NCBI GenBank assembly: GCA_050084515.1
Contig: CM114274.1
Coordinates: 23,250,001-23,314,000, forward strand
Length of the DNA: 64,000 nucleotides
Reading direction: 5' to 3'
Origin: Blasia pusilla
Taxonomy: Eukaryota > Marchantiophyta > Marchantiopsida > Blasiales
Under the pieces are notes generated by a model. It was not told where the DNA came from. It made no database searches and saw only the letters and a program-made list of their open reading frames with translations. Made by a program: the position numbers and the translations under genes. This document shows positions 46,779 through 57,733 of this stretch, one piece after another; the first letter of the stretch is position 1, and each line of letters opens with the position of its first letter.

Positions 46779-48200
46779 TTGGTCATCACGGAGTTGTCGG
46801 GTGGTTTGGTTGGGGATCGTGGTGCGGACAGTGGTGGTTTCACACGGAGTGGATTTAGGTATCGGCTACCTTTTCCACTTCCGAAGGTTGATGAAGAGGA
46901 GGACGAGGGTGTTCCAAACACCAAGTCTTCTACGTTGTTATCGAGTGTTGCAGCTCCATTGATTTGGGACATGGACGGGATATATGGGGCCATGAAGGGC
47001 CCACAACAATACTCGGGTGCAGTGGGCACCATTGAGTTGGAGGACTTCATGTAGGAGTTTGATACGTGGTGTGATATGCAGATGTTGCGGAACGCCATGT
47101 TGTTTACACCCTTCTTGGCTTGGAAGGGGTTGTTTCAGCACTTGGAGGGACCACCCATGGATGATCACCATGAGTTTAGGAAGGACCATGTTGCTGAGAT
47201 TGAGGCGTGGAGACAATATTGGTCTCCAGGCTATGTGTCTATCATCCATGGTGGTATTGGTAGTAGTGCTCCTACTATGCCAGCCAGCCCGACGTTGAGT
47301 GGTACGAGTACGAGCCGGAATGGGGGTACCAGTGGAGGTACCCATGGAGGTACAAGTGGGGGTACTAGTGGAAGTACTAGTGCCCCACCATCGTTTAGCC
47401 CGGTTGCAGAGTTCTTCAAGAGGTTGAAGAAGAACTATCAGGGAGTGAAGACATAGAAGTTTAGGAGTCTTCAAGAATTTGAGCGAAAGACTGGTGAGAG
47501 TCTTCATGAGGCATACACTCGTATGCAACGCTTGATTTCAGTTACCCACGGTGTGACTGAGGCTCAGGCAGTCCTGTTTTGGTATGGGATCTTGGACAAA
47601 GAGTTACGCCGCAGGGTACGTGATGCTACTCTTATGAGTGATGATTCACCCACATTGACCCATGTGTTTGCTCTATCTGAGAAGATTGAGCTTAACATGG
47701 TGAAGGAGAGAGTGGTGACATCCGCATTCAGTAGGGATACAACTACTACTTCTCGTGTTCAACAGCCCACCTCACAGTCTCGTAGTAGTGGTTGTGGTAG
47801 TAGTAGTGGGAGTCGTGGGGGGTACGCACGACCTCAGTCAGGTCCTAGAGGGACACTTGTGCAGAGACCATTGCCTTCATTTGCTGCCCCGCAGCAAGGA
47901 CAGTCATGTTGGACATATGGAGGTGATCATGTTAGGAATTTTTGTCCCCAAGAGGATGGGAGACAGACTTTGGAGGATGGGCCTCAGTCGGCCCCAACTC
48001 AGTGTGATCATTGCGGGAGACCAGGTCATCCTTGAGAGCGTTGCTTTGATCTTCATCTAGAGTTGAGATCAGGTCATGGAGTAGCTCAGAGAGGCCGAGG
48101 TGGTAGAGGTGGTAGGGGTGGTAGAGGTGGACCAGTGGTTGGAGAGCCTACGGTGGCTACCCCTACCACTACGACAGAGTCGCCTATGGTGCCGGATTGA
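46779..48200 (+). pseudogene. gag: gypsy gag with two zinc knuckles
   Basis: One frame with stops at 47,052 (TAG), 47,454 (TAG), 48,033 (TGA) and about 48,198. Matrix/capsid-like helices include FDTWCDMQMLRNAMLFTPFL and the usual gag segment KFRSLQEFERKTGESLHEAYTR. A Gly/Thr/Ser linker (GGTSGG repeats) lies at 47.3 kb. The first CCHC knuckle (47.9 kb, CWTYGGDHVRNFC) has Tyr for its second Cys. The second, CDHCGRPGH...C (48.0 kb), keeps all ligands. An Arg/Gly repeat (RGGRGG) follows, typical of nucleic-acid binding. Confidence 0.85.
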
Positions 48201-48403
48201 GCGATTGGAGCAGAAGTTGGCTACTATGGTTGGTATCCAAAGATAGATCAGGTTCGGGGAGCAGGGCTTCCACCTCTTATGGAGGGGATGATCTCTCTTA
48301 TATGGCGAGTGCAAAGACAGGTTGAGGCATCGGCCATGATTATGAGAGGAGCCACTCGAGCGTCAGAGCCACGTGGTGCTACTGTGGAGTTGGACCCATA
48401 GAG

Positions 48404-50150
48404 GGGTGAGGCTGGGAGGCATGCTAGGCTTCCCAAGTCATTCTTGTTGTCTAAGGTGCTTAGGACTCCATCCATGGTTCCTACGCAGCCTATTGAGCCG
48501 ACAGTGGGGACTGAGGCATCTACATCGCGTGTAGTAGACACGGATACATCATCCAGTGCAGTATTGCGGATGGCAACTTCAGTGTTGGGATCCCCATTGT
48601 TTTCGGCCATGGAGCTGATGGCTTTAGGAGTTGACTTAGCTCCTGTATTTCAGCTAGCATCCACGTTGTGTGAACGTGGGGGTGTTACTGCTACACGTGC
48701 TGAGGTGGATGAGGTTGTTGTGGTGGAGCGACCCTCTATGTCAGGTGTAGCATTGAGTACCAGTGCTACTTGGCAAGTAGCACCGGAGAAGATGGATGCA
48801 TTACCAGTCCGGCCAGCCATTGATCGTGAGAGGCTTACACATGGTGTATGTATGTTGGACAATTGGAGTGGGATATTCCGATTGGTGAGTCCTACAGGAC
48901 ATGTGTATAGACCAGATAGAGTCTTGTTAGACTCTGGTGCCCAACCTTTGATGTTGGGAAAGGCGGCATGTATTGTTTTGGGTATTCGGAGGTCAGAGCT
49001 TAAGCCTTGCCCATTCCAGATTCAAACATCACTTGGAGGAGCCAATGATAGGTCTCAATTCATGACACGGGAGAAGTTTTCTGAACACTTGAGACCAGAT
49101 CATGCGATTGATAGCTTCCGGTTGGGAGTATCTGCGGTAGTCACATCAGCCGAGTCGTATGATGTACTAGTTGGAGAGGCAGTATTGTACCCGATGGGTT
49201 TTCAGATGGATTACTGGACTGAGACAGCGTCTTATAGACCTGGTTGGCAATCCGAGGATGGACGTATGAGCCAAGTTCCTCTGAGATTTATTTATGGGGC
49301 TTGACCAGGAGGGTCTTCCCCAACAGTGTTTGCATCTGTGGCTGGTTTTAGTGGAGTAGTCACTTGGCGAGGAGACTTTTTGGAGGGTAATGTTTCTGCT
49401 ATGGATTCTCCTGTGCATGAGGAGGTAGAGGAGGTCCCTATTTTCGCAGCAGTGGCATCCTCATCGTTGGATGTGCCACTTTGGAGTTTAGGCGGTGCAC
49501 TACGGCAGGAGGCTTATCGCCTAGTGCAAGAGGCTTGGTGTGAGGCTGTTATACCTCACGAGGAAGAGGAGGCCCCACGGCGGACTCCTACTTCTGGTCC
49601 AGTCGGGTTATCCCCTTTGGATACTACACCCATTGTATGGCAGTATCCGCCGGAGGGCCAGCCTAGGATGGCATTACCCACATTTGTGAGTTTTCCCTTG
49701 TCACATGCATACAGGGAAGGTGGTCCCAGGCTTGTATGGGATTCTCATGTGCGACACTTGGTGGAGCCTAACGCTGATGAGAGAGAGCGTGCGATGGGAT
49801 TTGCTACAGGTGTGACAGCGGTTGCTTCCATTTCTGAGGCTTCACGACATCATGTGTTGGGTCAGGCCATGGACCTCAATTGTTTGACTTGGATTTTGAG
49901 TCTTGGTATGGCCGAGCAGCGTCGACTTCGGACTATGTCTGTGGGTCTTCCACCCCTTGTAATGAGCTCGATGGCTACCTGGACGGTAGAGGCATCGGTT
50001 GGGGGCAAGGAGCGTAGTATTTTGCATCCTTGGAGTAAATGGGATGTAATGGCTGGGCATGTGGAGTTGGTTGCTCATGCTAGTGGAGGAGTTATTTGCT
50101 CAGATGATGGTGTAGCTAAGGGTGTATCATCTTGTGAGGGGGTTGCGTAG
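48404..50150 (+). pseudogene. gypsy protease region and linker
   Basis: The same frame as gag, with TAG at 48,401, TGA at 49,302 and TAG at 50,148. The retroviral-type aspartic protease active site is VLLDSGAQPLMLG, with the Asp codon at 48,930. A long segment (49.3-50.15 kb) with many acidic residues separates it from the reverse transcriptase; I do not recognise a domain in it. Confidence 0.8.
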
Positions 50151-50156
50151 CAGCCA

Positions 50157-51700
50157 ATGGCATCGTCCTCTCCCTCTACTGTGCCAATGGAGGAGAATTG
50201 GGAGCCATTATTTGGGCCCAAGCTTACGGGAGGTGAGAAACGACGCTTGACACAGTTCCTACGTGTGTATAAGAGTTGTTTTGCCTTTAGCATGAAGGAG
50301 TTGGGTGCTCTGGTTGGACCTGGTATACGGATTGATTTGGCTAGTGATACGCCAATCTTCCGTCGTCCCTACCAATATAGTGATATGGAGAGGGACTTGA
50401 TTCAGAGTAGGACGTTGAACCTTTTGGAGGCTGGATTAGTGGAGTTGTCGCATGGAGAGTATGCATCGCCCTTTGTCATGCTGCTAAAAAGGATATGCAT
50501 GGCAACTACACGGATAGGCGGATGTGTGGAGATTACCGTCCTATCAATCGGCAAACCAAGGCCGATAGGTATGCCATGCCTACACCTGAGGAGATCTTTG
50601 ATGTGGTGGGACAGGAAAATATTTTCAGTACTTTGGATCTTCGGGCAGGATACCATCAATTGCCAATTCGGGAGAGTGACAAGGCCAAGATAGCATTTTG
50701 GGGTGTCAACTCTCATGGCAAGGATTGTTTGTACCAGTGGAAACTCTTACCCTTTTGGTTGAAGAATGCACCTGCCGAGTTTGAGAGAGTGATGGACAAG
50801 ATCCTAGCAGGGTTGGATTTTGTTCGGTGTTACATTGATGATATCTTGGTGTTCAGTAACACGGTGGAGGAGCATCAGATACATTTGCAAATCGTGTTTG
50901 AGTGGTTGAAAGCTCATGGTCTACGTTTGCATCCAGGAAAGTGTAAGTTCTTCCATGAGGATGTTGAGTACTTGGGTCATGCAATCTATCCAGGTGGTTT
51001 GGGAGTTCAACAAGCAAAGGTGGAGGCTATTGCACTTATTCCGCGTCCGGTAGATGTGAGTAGAGTTCGAGCATTCATGGGATTGGCAAACTACTATCCG
51101 AGGTATGTGAAAGGATTAAGTGCTATGGCAAAGCCTTTGAACCAATTGCTGAAATCAAATCAAGAGTGACACTGGGGAGATGATCAGGAGAGAGCTTTTG
51201 TGGAGCTTAAGGCCCAGTTGGTGGCGGCGCCTATCTTGAGGAGACCTATCAGAGGGCGCCCATTTTAGTTGCACACTGATTGGAGTAGGTTGGGACTTGG
51301 AGCGGTGTTGACACAACATGATGATGAGCACATGGAGTTTGTGGTGGCCTATGCAAGTCGTTCGAATAATGCAGCGGAGTCGCGCTATAGTTCATATGAG
51401 GGACAGTGATTGGCAGTAGTATGGGTTGTGGCACACTTTAGGTGTTACTTTTTTGGCACACAGTTTACCCTTGTTACTGATCATCAGCCATTCAAGTGGT
51501 TGATGGAGTCTGACAAGCTTACAGGGAAGCTTGCACGGTGGGCTCTTATCTTACAAAAGTATGACTTCCAGATGGTATATAGACTTGGAGTTGCCAACCT
51601 TGATGCTGATGGGTTGAGTAGGAACCCATGTACTAGCCAAGAGGATACAACTGGGGCTAGATGGCATGGCAAGGTTGATGAGGAGATGGAGCCAGGTTGG
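50157..51700 (+). pseudogene. gypsy reverse transcriptase and RNase H
   Basis: Starts in the gag/pro frame (RRPYQYSDMERDLI, then GEYASPFVML). It loses one base in an A-run near 50,490 and continues as MCGDYRPINRQTKADRYAMP, FSTLDLRAGYHQLPI and LPFWLKNAPAEFERVMD. The catalytic YIDD is at 50,831-50,842, then YLGHAI. RNase H follows: LHTDWSRLGLGAVL (51.27 kb), AESRYSSYEGQ and TDHQPFKWLM. Stops at 51,167 (TGA for Trp), 51,266 (TAG for Gln) and 51,407 (TGA) break it. Confidence 0.93.
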
Positions 51701-51779
51701 CATGCATCCGCCTTTTTATGTTGGTTAGGGGTGGACTCTAGTATGGAGGACCACATGATATCTTACTCTAGTCATAGGG

Positions 51780-53231
51780 TAGATGGCCAGCCTTCAGATC
51801 CTAAGGTTGGAGATGGTGGTATGGATCAGCATGAGGGTGCCAGGCATAGTGAGTGCCAAGGAGCAAGACCGTGTTCTTCAAGGTGCTAAGAGGTATCGAT
51901 TGGAGGGAACACATATTCTCCGTGTGTGGGAGGATGGTAGAGTACGAGTAGTGCCGCATTTGGCTCAGAGAGAGCGCATTGTGCGACATGCCCATGAGGA
52001 GTTGGGACATTTTGGGGTAAAGCGTACGTATAGCTTACTCCTTTGTCAGTATTGGTGGCGTGGCATGCATACTTACGTGCAGCAGTTGGTGTCATGTTGT
52101 ATGGTTTGTGACCGGGTGAGGACATCATTCAATGCCCCTACACCACATTTACACCCCTTGCCTATTATGGGGTTGGGTTACCGTTGGAGTGTGGACTTTG
52201 CGGGACCGTTACCGTTGACTGTACAACATCATCAATATGTGTTGGTGATGGTGGAGCACTTCTCCAAGTGGATTGAGTTGGTGGCATTACCTGACAAGGC
52301 AAGTAAGGGAACGGCGTATGCGTTTCTTGATAGAGTGCTTAGTCATTTTGGTGCACCAGCTGAAGTGTTGACCGATCAGGGTACAGAGTTTCAAGGTGAG
52401 TTTCAGGTCTTGTGTGACAAGGCGTTGATTGATCATCGGACCATGTCTTGAGATCATCCAGAGGCGGATAGTTTGGCTGAGCGTGTGGTTCAGAAGGTGA
52501 AGAGGGCATTGCGCAAGTATGGCCTACAGAAGGGGCATCTTAGAGACTGGGATATTCAGTTGCCATGGTAAGCCATGGGATATAGGTTCACTCGTCAAGC
52601 ATCCTTGGCTTCCTTCTCACCTTATTTTCTGTTATACGGCCGAGATCCTGACTTGCCAGCAGCAATTCGTTGGGAGTCTAGTGAGGTGGTGAATCTTGAT
52701 GACCCAGAGATGTGGATGAGAGTGTGTTCTCAGCGGGCAGAGCTCTTTAGGAGAGTTATGCCAACAGCCTTTGAGAATCTTGCCATTGCTCAACATAGAG
52801 ATACGTTGCGGTATGCAACCATTCGGGGTGGAGGTTATCGACCATCGATTTGTAGGTTCCATGTGGGAGACTATGTCTATTTGCAGCATATTGCACTGAC
52901 AACGTTGGATGTGACGGCATGCCGCACTATTTTATGAGTGCGCGAGGTGTTAGCTTCTGGAGTTCTCATGTTGGAGGGTCGTGATGGAGTGGTTTGGAAG
53001 GACCATGTGCGTAATTGTGCGTCATGTCATCTTCCAAATGTGGATGGTATTGTTGATCCAAGCTTAGCCATGATACGTGCTAGCTTGAGGTGCATGTTGT
53101 GTGGGTCTGCTGGTAACGCAGCCCCTATGTTGGTGTGTGATCGGTATTCTAGGGATTGGCACATGATGTGTTTGACTCCACGCATGGATGTTGTTCCTAC
53201 TGGAAGGTGGGTTTGTCCTCGATGTACTTAG
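51780..53231 (+). pseudogene. gypsy integrase with C-terminal PHD finger
   Basis: After a frameshift near 51.8 kb, the HHCC zinc domain (HAHEELGHFGVKRTY...CCMVC) leads into the DDE core. Its acids are DFAG (52.19 kb), LTDQG (52.37 kb) and PEADSLAERVV (52.46 kb). Stops lie at 52,449 (TGA), 52,568 (TAA) and 52,935 (TGA). The C-terminus (53,089-53,229) is a PHD finger pattern: CMLC...MLVCD...WHMMCL.P...VPTGRWVCPRC. Its fourth ligand is Tyr (CDRY) instead of Cys. PHD fingers read histone H3 tails, so it may have guided integration; no chromodomain is seen. Confidence 0.85.
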
Positions 53232-53406
53232 GAGAGGTAGATGACTTGATCTTTGCATGATATGGATTACAGATGTGCGACTAACGATGGGGTAACCTAG
53301 CACCCGGCCTTCTGATTCGTGCACCCAAGAAGGTGTATAGCATGTAGTAGATGTATAGGGCTACCTGGGAGTTAGAGGGACCTAACCGTCAGTTAGGAGG
53401 GCGAGT
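53232..53406 (+). other. gypsy 3' untranslated region with polypurine tract
   Basis: AGGAGGGCGAG at 53,395-53,405 immediately precedes TGTGGTACAC, the first bases of the full LTR, and fits a polypurine tract for plus-strand priming. The segment at 53,277-53,360 is related to 42,314-42,390. Confidence 0.6.
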
Positions 53407-53845
53407 TGTGGTACACTTGTGTTTGTGGATGCTCTCGTCTATGTTATGTATGTATGTGAGTATGGTATGTCAGCAATATATGTTGTATACGGATTATGTC
53501 GTAGAGTATAGTGTGCTAGTAGAGGCCATACCTTATGTAGGGCCGCAATGTCTAGGTAGAGATGCGATTTCATACATAGGGTTGGGGGTTACTCAGTTGA
53601 GGATGACTTTCTCCAATAGGGCCCGCTCTTAGGTTGGAGGATATAAGGTGGATTGCACTCAAAGAACTGTTAGTTCTTTGAGTTGAGCGTGTTGCGTAGG
53701 GAGTTAGCCTTGGTAGTGAGTAGAGCTCTTGGCTATGGTGTTTCCCGCAAGCTTTGACCTAGATTCTCCCATCGTGGAGTGGGTTTGGCTCGATTGTATG
53801 CGATTCTATACGTGTTTTATGACAGTAGGTCTTTCACGGATTTCA
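53407..53845 (+). repeat. 3' LTR, full length (about 439 bp)
   Basis: TGTGGTACAC...GGATTTCA, canonical TG...CA ends. The part from 53,492 onward matches the 5' LTR. TATAAGG is at 53,642 and GTTAGTTCTTTGAG at 53,669. Confidence 0.85.
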
Positions 53846-53929
53846 GTTGTGGTACACTTGTGTTTGTGGATGCTCTCGTCTATGTTATGTATGTATGTGA
53901 GTATGGTATGTCAATGATGTATGTTGTAT
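53846..53929 (+). repeat. Extra partial LTR after the 3' LTR
   Basis: Repeats 53,405-53,488 (LTR positions 1-82, about 95% identical), joined to the LTR end through GT. It stops almost exactly where the truncated 5' LTR begins (equivalent of 53,492). Confidence 0.85.
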
Positions 53930-53949
53930 GACGATGTGGATTCGCACGA

Positions 53950-54618
53950 CAAGTTTGATCAAGGATCCACCGCGTGCCATCTATCCATATTGGAATGATG
54001 GGCACCTTAAAAATTGGCTTTGAGCATGCCATAACTTGAAGAACGGCGGGGGTAATGTAGTAGAGTTGGAAAAGACGAGATGTTTGGAAATAACATCAAA
54101 TGTCATCCAGCTTGTGGTTGCCCTTCTTGGTACCATGGAGACTTTCCACAAGCGTGGGGTTTTTCATACCAACCTCCATGCTAGGAATACTTTCATCCAT
54201 TTTGGATCCAATTCTAGCCCATACATCGGCGTTGGAGATTGGAGAAATGCCATGTAGACCGATAAAATCTAAGAGTCACCTCATAGATGGTGGCAGCATG
54301 AAAAATCAGGTTCGGCATATAACATCGGAGATGAGAGCAAGGCCTCAGAATCTCCCTTTTAGCAAGCCCACGAAAATCTATCCCCTAGGAATGATTGTGA
54401 AGAATTTGAACTTTGTGACATACAACCTCTCTGTCAAGAATGCCCAAGCCAACTTGAGATTTACTTATTTGGAAAGGATTCAAAAGTGGGCATTAGCTCT
54501 GACTTCTTGTGATTGCAAAATCCTTGAGTATCTTATTGCATATATCAAAGCAAATGTAAAAGTATTAGGTATAGATGAAGTAGATTCGGAATTAAGGCCA
54601 ATAACAGTGGTAGTGTGA
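53950..54618 (+). pseudogene. Protein-kinase-like gene, 3' half
   Basis: The frame resumes after the retroelement with DPPRAIYPYWNDGHLKNWL (hinge-like) and a TGA at about 54,019. Then come IQLVVALLGTMETFHKRGVFH, TNLHARNTFIHF and IGVGDW. The second piece is where the HRD..N catalytic loop belongs: HTNLHARN keeps the Asn but lacks the catalytic Asp. GDW stands in the DFG place. A frame change near 54,255 leads to HITSEMRARPQNLPFSKPTKIY, then PLGMIVKNL (helix F-like) and more helices to 54,618. It is a degenerate, probably inactive kinase fold, now a pseudogene. Confidence 0.55.
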
Positions 54619-54817
54619 TTGTAAATCTGTTTGAGGATTGAATATTTTTCATGAGAAATGGAAGCCTTGGTTCAAAAAATGAATGTGTTACTATGAATTT
54701 TTGGAAATGATGAAGCTTATTTTATCTATGGATGCATCGCGTGTCATTGTATCACCTTTATTGGAATCATTTCTAAATCACCTTTCTTTCTGTATTTTGG
54801 TAAAAGACAAGATGGAG

Positions 54818-56517
54818 TTACGTCATGAAGACCGTAGCCTTATGGTTCACAATGTTGCCCAACTCTCGCAAGCAAGTATTTACATAAGAATTAGCCTTAG
54901 TGACATTGAGGCCATGCACCCCCTTCCCATAAAGTTTCACATAATGTTTGAAATCTCTCATACACTTAGCATTTGAAGTGACGTCTTGAATACTATCAAG
55001 AAGATTGTAAGGGATGAGAATGTCTCCTATTGCATGTAACTTGTTGTGGATAAGTGCCCACCGCCTAGAAATAACATCCACCATATCTGTAGCTCTAGAC
55101 ATTGTCACAAAAAAACCGTGACGCCTTCCACCCACACCCGACCATGGAGTTACAGGGAAAACTTGTCTCTTCCATTATCTCAAATATACGGCAATTAAAT
55201 ACGCCCCGTCATTGATTTATGACCATCACATTCTCTCAAAAAAATAATAGTTGGCTGAGCCGTAGCAAATAATTCCTCGCCTTCTATCCAAAAATCGTGA
55301 TTGGCCACAATGGTCTCAATCTCTCGTGCCTTCTCCCTTTGCCAGACACCCCTCCCATTGAAATACTCCCTAAAAGCATTTGTGGCAACCATGGCATGGA
55401 AAGCCTCCCTCAATTCTAAGACGCGTCCCAACATGATAAAGTTTGTGGCAAAGCGTGTGTTTGAAAGAAGCAACAATCATCTGTTCTAGTCTTCTCAAAT
55501 ACTACCATCTCACAAGCTTGAGAAAAAATCCTGTCTATCCAAGGTAATTTATCCCACTCTTCGCAAACTAGATCAAGAGAATGTGATATGATTCCCAAAG
55601 AATATGAGGAAGCTTTGCTATAATAATTTTCCCCGCTGCTCGCTCATTGCTAGCATCTTTTGTCATAAGTTGCAATACAGTGGACCGATCTGCATGATAA
55701 TCCTCTCTATGTGGCATGTGAACCATTACGCCGCTTGGGATTCCCCCTTGGTGTCTACCGACTCAATCATGACCTCACCTTGTGGACACGAGATCATGAT
55801 GTTCACCAAAGACTCGCTCCTTGCATTGGTCCAAAAATCCGTTGTGATCGCGGTCCCCAAACGCAAATTATCCAATATGACATCCATCTTTTCCTTCACC
55901 TTCCCCATATGTTTCTCAAGTAGGGTGGTGTGCAACAAATTGTAACTAAGACCTGAGTAACCCTTCACCTTTGTTGTTGCCAACACTACTTGTTTGAAAG
56001 CATCTTGTCGTACTACATTGAATGGTATTCCACATTCATAGAAACACTTCACCCACATGTCATTTTCAAATTCTATTCCTTGGATGTTGAAAGAATCCCT
56101 CAGATCTGCTTGCTTCTTCCCAAAACTACTTCTCCCTCAAATGGGCCCAATAACTCCTCAGCATTCTTCGAGACTGTCACACGGTGGCATGTTCGCGACC
56201 CCATCAACATTTTGCACAATATAAATACTATTTCCTGTCTGTTGCGAACCTATTTGTAATGGAGTCGTCTGTTCCACTTCACTCGAAGGTCTCACTTCCC
56301 TTCTTTGTCCATTTCCCACTAGTACCCTGTTTCGGAGATCCCGTTGCACGCTCAAAGGGACCTTCACACATAATTTGGCATGATGGGTATCATGATTTCC
56401 ATTCTTTGTCTTTCGTCTCTCTCGTGTAAAATGCTCCACCATTCGCGTGCTATAATAGGTTTTAATAGAATATGAACAATACGTGCACTGCCATCTGCTC
56501 GATATTCCACCTTCCAT
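54818..56517 (-). pseudogene. hAT-family transposase with BED zinc finger, degraded
   Basis: Reading the minus strand from 56,517: a BED-type finger (WQCTYCSYSIKTYYSTRMVEH), a spacer, then WVKCFYECGIPFNVVRQDAFKQ. A segment DNLRLGTAITTDFWTNARSESLVN is where hAT/DUF659 proteins have SDGWTD. Then come CPQGEVMIESVDTKG and, in shifted frames, TKDASNERAAGKI. Finally TRFATNFIMLGRVLELREAFHAMV, NAFREYFNG and the later C-terminal helices to 54.8 kb. Stops and frameshifts occur between blocks. It converges on the kinase-like gene, with only about 200 bp between them. Confidence 0.82.
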
Positions 56518-56529
56518 CTATACTTCTTC

Positions 56530-56985
56530 CCAATGTTCCTTCACGATCTGTTGGAGTTCTCTAGCTTTGGTCATGACTACATGAAGACACTTACCCCACC
56601 CAAAAATATTTGGATAATTCATAATAATTTACTATGTCGATATTATGATATATTTACGGAATCTATTTTTTTATTAGAAAATAGTAATAAATATTTATTG
56701 CTACTTTCTAATAAAAAATTGATTAAAATAATAATAAATCTATTTTTTATTATATATTAATTAAAAAAATTCTTTTTTATATTAATAAATAGGTTGTATA
56801 TATCTATTATGTAATAGGTTAATTAATATTAATTAATAGGTTGTACATATATATATTTATATATTTATATATATTTATATGTATTTTATATTTATATTTA
56901 TATATAATATGTGCAAATTACACCAAATATTGTCCGTGAATGCTCCAATAACAAACTTGGAACAAGAAAGATCAATATGCTAACC

Positions 56986-57032
<47 letters not shown>

Positions 57033-57470
57033 AGGGAGGGAGGGAGGGAGGAGGAATGAGATTGTGAGGGTATAAAAAAATGAGCAAGTTTATATAAGGG
57101 AGCATGGAAGGAAGAGAATGAACCCTTCTAACTTCCCAAATCAACTACCCCTAGTTACAATTTATTACTAAACCATCTCCAATAATCTTCATTTAACGAA
57201 CGTATTTTAATTCTCTTATTATATTCCTTTTTGACCTATCCAAACTTCTTTACCTATTCTAAATTTCCAACATACCTATTTGGCAATACAACCATCCTAT
57301 TCAAATATATTTTAAAAATTTTATTCCTTTCTCCACCACTACTATCACCAATTCTTCAATTACTCTCATTTCTAACTAATCTATCTTCTACTACAAAAAC
57401 CCTACTCCAACCTCTCAAGTCATCAATCAACCTATCCCTAAACGGTTTAATATCCCATCTAAATTATCAG
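56530..57470. other. AT-rich, microsatellite-bearing stretch
   Basis: 56.6-56.9 kb is strongly AT-rich (TTAATTAATA, TATATTTATA runs). No gene supported. It would be the upstream side of the hAT transposase. Confidence 0.5.
56987..57050. repeat. (AG)n followed by (GGGA)n microsatellite
   Basis: About 40 bp of AG repeats run directly into six GGGA units. Confidence 0.97.
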
Positions 57471-57733
57471 GCCCGCCCATAACCCCTGGCCCGCACAGCC
57501 CGTGCCTTAGCCTGCAAGCAGCCAGCAGGCGGGCTCCATGGCCTGCGCCCTAGCTCGCATGCACGCTCTGAGGCTCCCAAGCCCACGCCTTAGCCCGCAC
57601 GCTCTAGGGCCTGCACCCTGGCCCACATCCTTGATCCGAGCCCGTACGGTTCACCTGGACACCAAAAAACCCGTGCTCGCGAGCAATTTTCCATGTCCGT
57701 CTCATGGATGCACTTGTCCATTTCTGTGCAACC

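Larger units (their letters stand above)
44874..53929 (+). mobile_element. Ty3/gypsy LTR retrotransposon, degraded, with permuted ends
   Basis: Domain order gag - protease - reverse transcriptase - RNase H - integrase defines Ty3/gypsy. It is flanked by LTR copies differing at about 15 of 350 positions plus one indel. The 5' copy lacks the first ~85 bp of the LTR, and that missing piece is found after the 3' LTR. About a dozen in-frame stops and two frameshifts make it inactive. It lies inside a kinase-like reading frame. Confidence 0.93.
42978..57733. mobile_element. Putative hAT-like transposon with kinase-like passenger, split by a gypsy insertion
   Basis: Left end GGTTGCACGCGAAGTAG with GTCCGT/ACGGAC words; right end ...CACTTGTCCATTTCTGTGCAACC minus the first base. 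The right ~43 bp, read inward, match the right end of the 314-bp element at 5996-6309 (GGTTGCACA(G/A)AAA(T/C)GGACAAG...). Both subterminal zones are unusually GC-rich with repeated GCCCGC words (43,040-43,350 and 57,470-57,660). Inside are a kinase-like gene on plus and a hAT transposase on minus, converging near 54.8 kb. Without the gypsy insertion (44,874-53,929) it is about 5.7 kb. No target duplication was found, so the boundaries and unity of the element are inferred. Confidence 0.5.

Noticed and set aside
42978-57733. Target-site duplication flanking the hAT-like ends
   Set aside because: The 8 bases outside the two ends (AGGTGCAA and TAGGTAAG) do not match, so the boundary claim rests only on shared ends and content.
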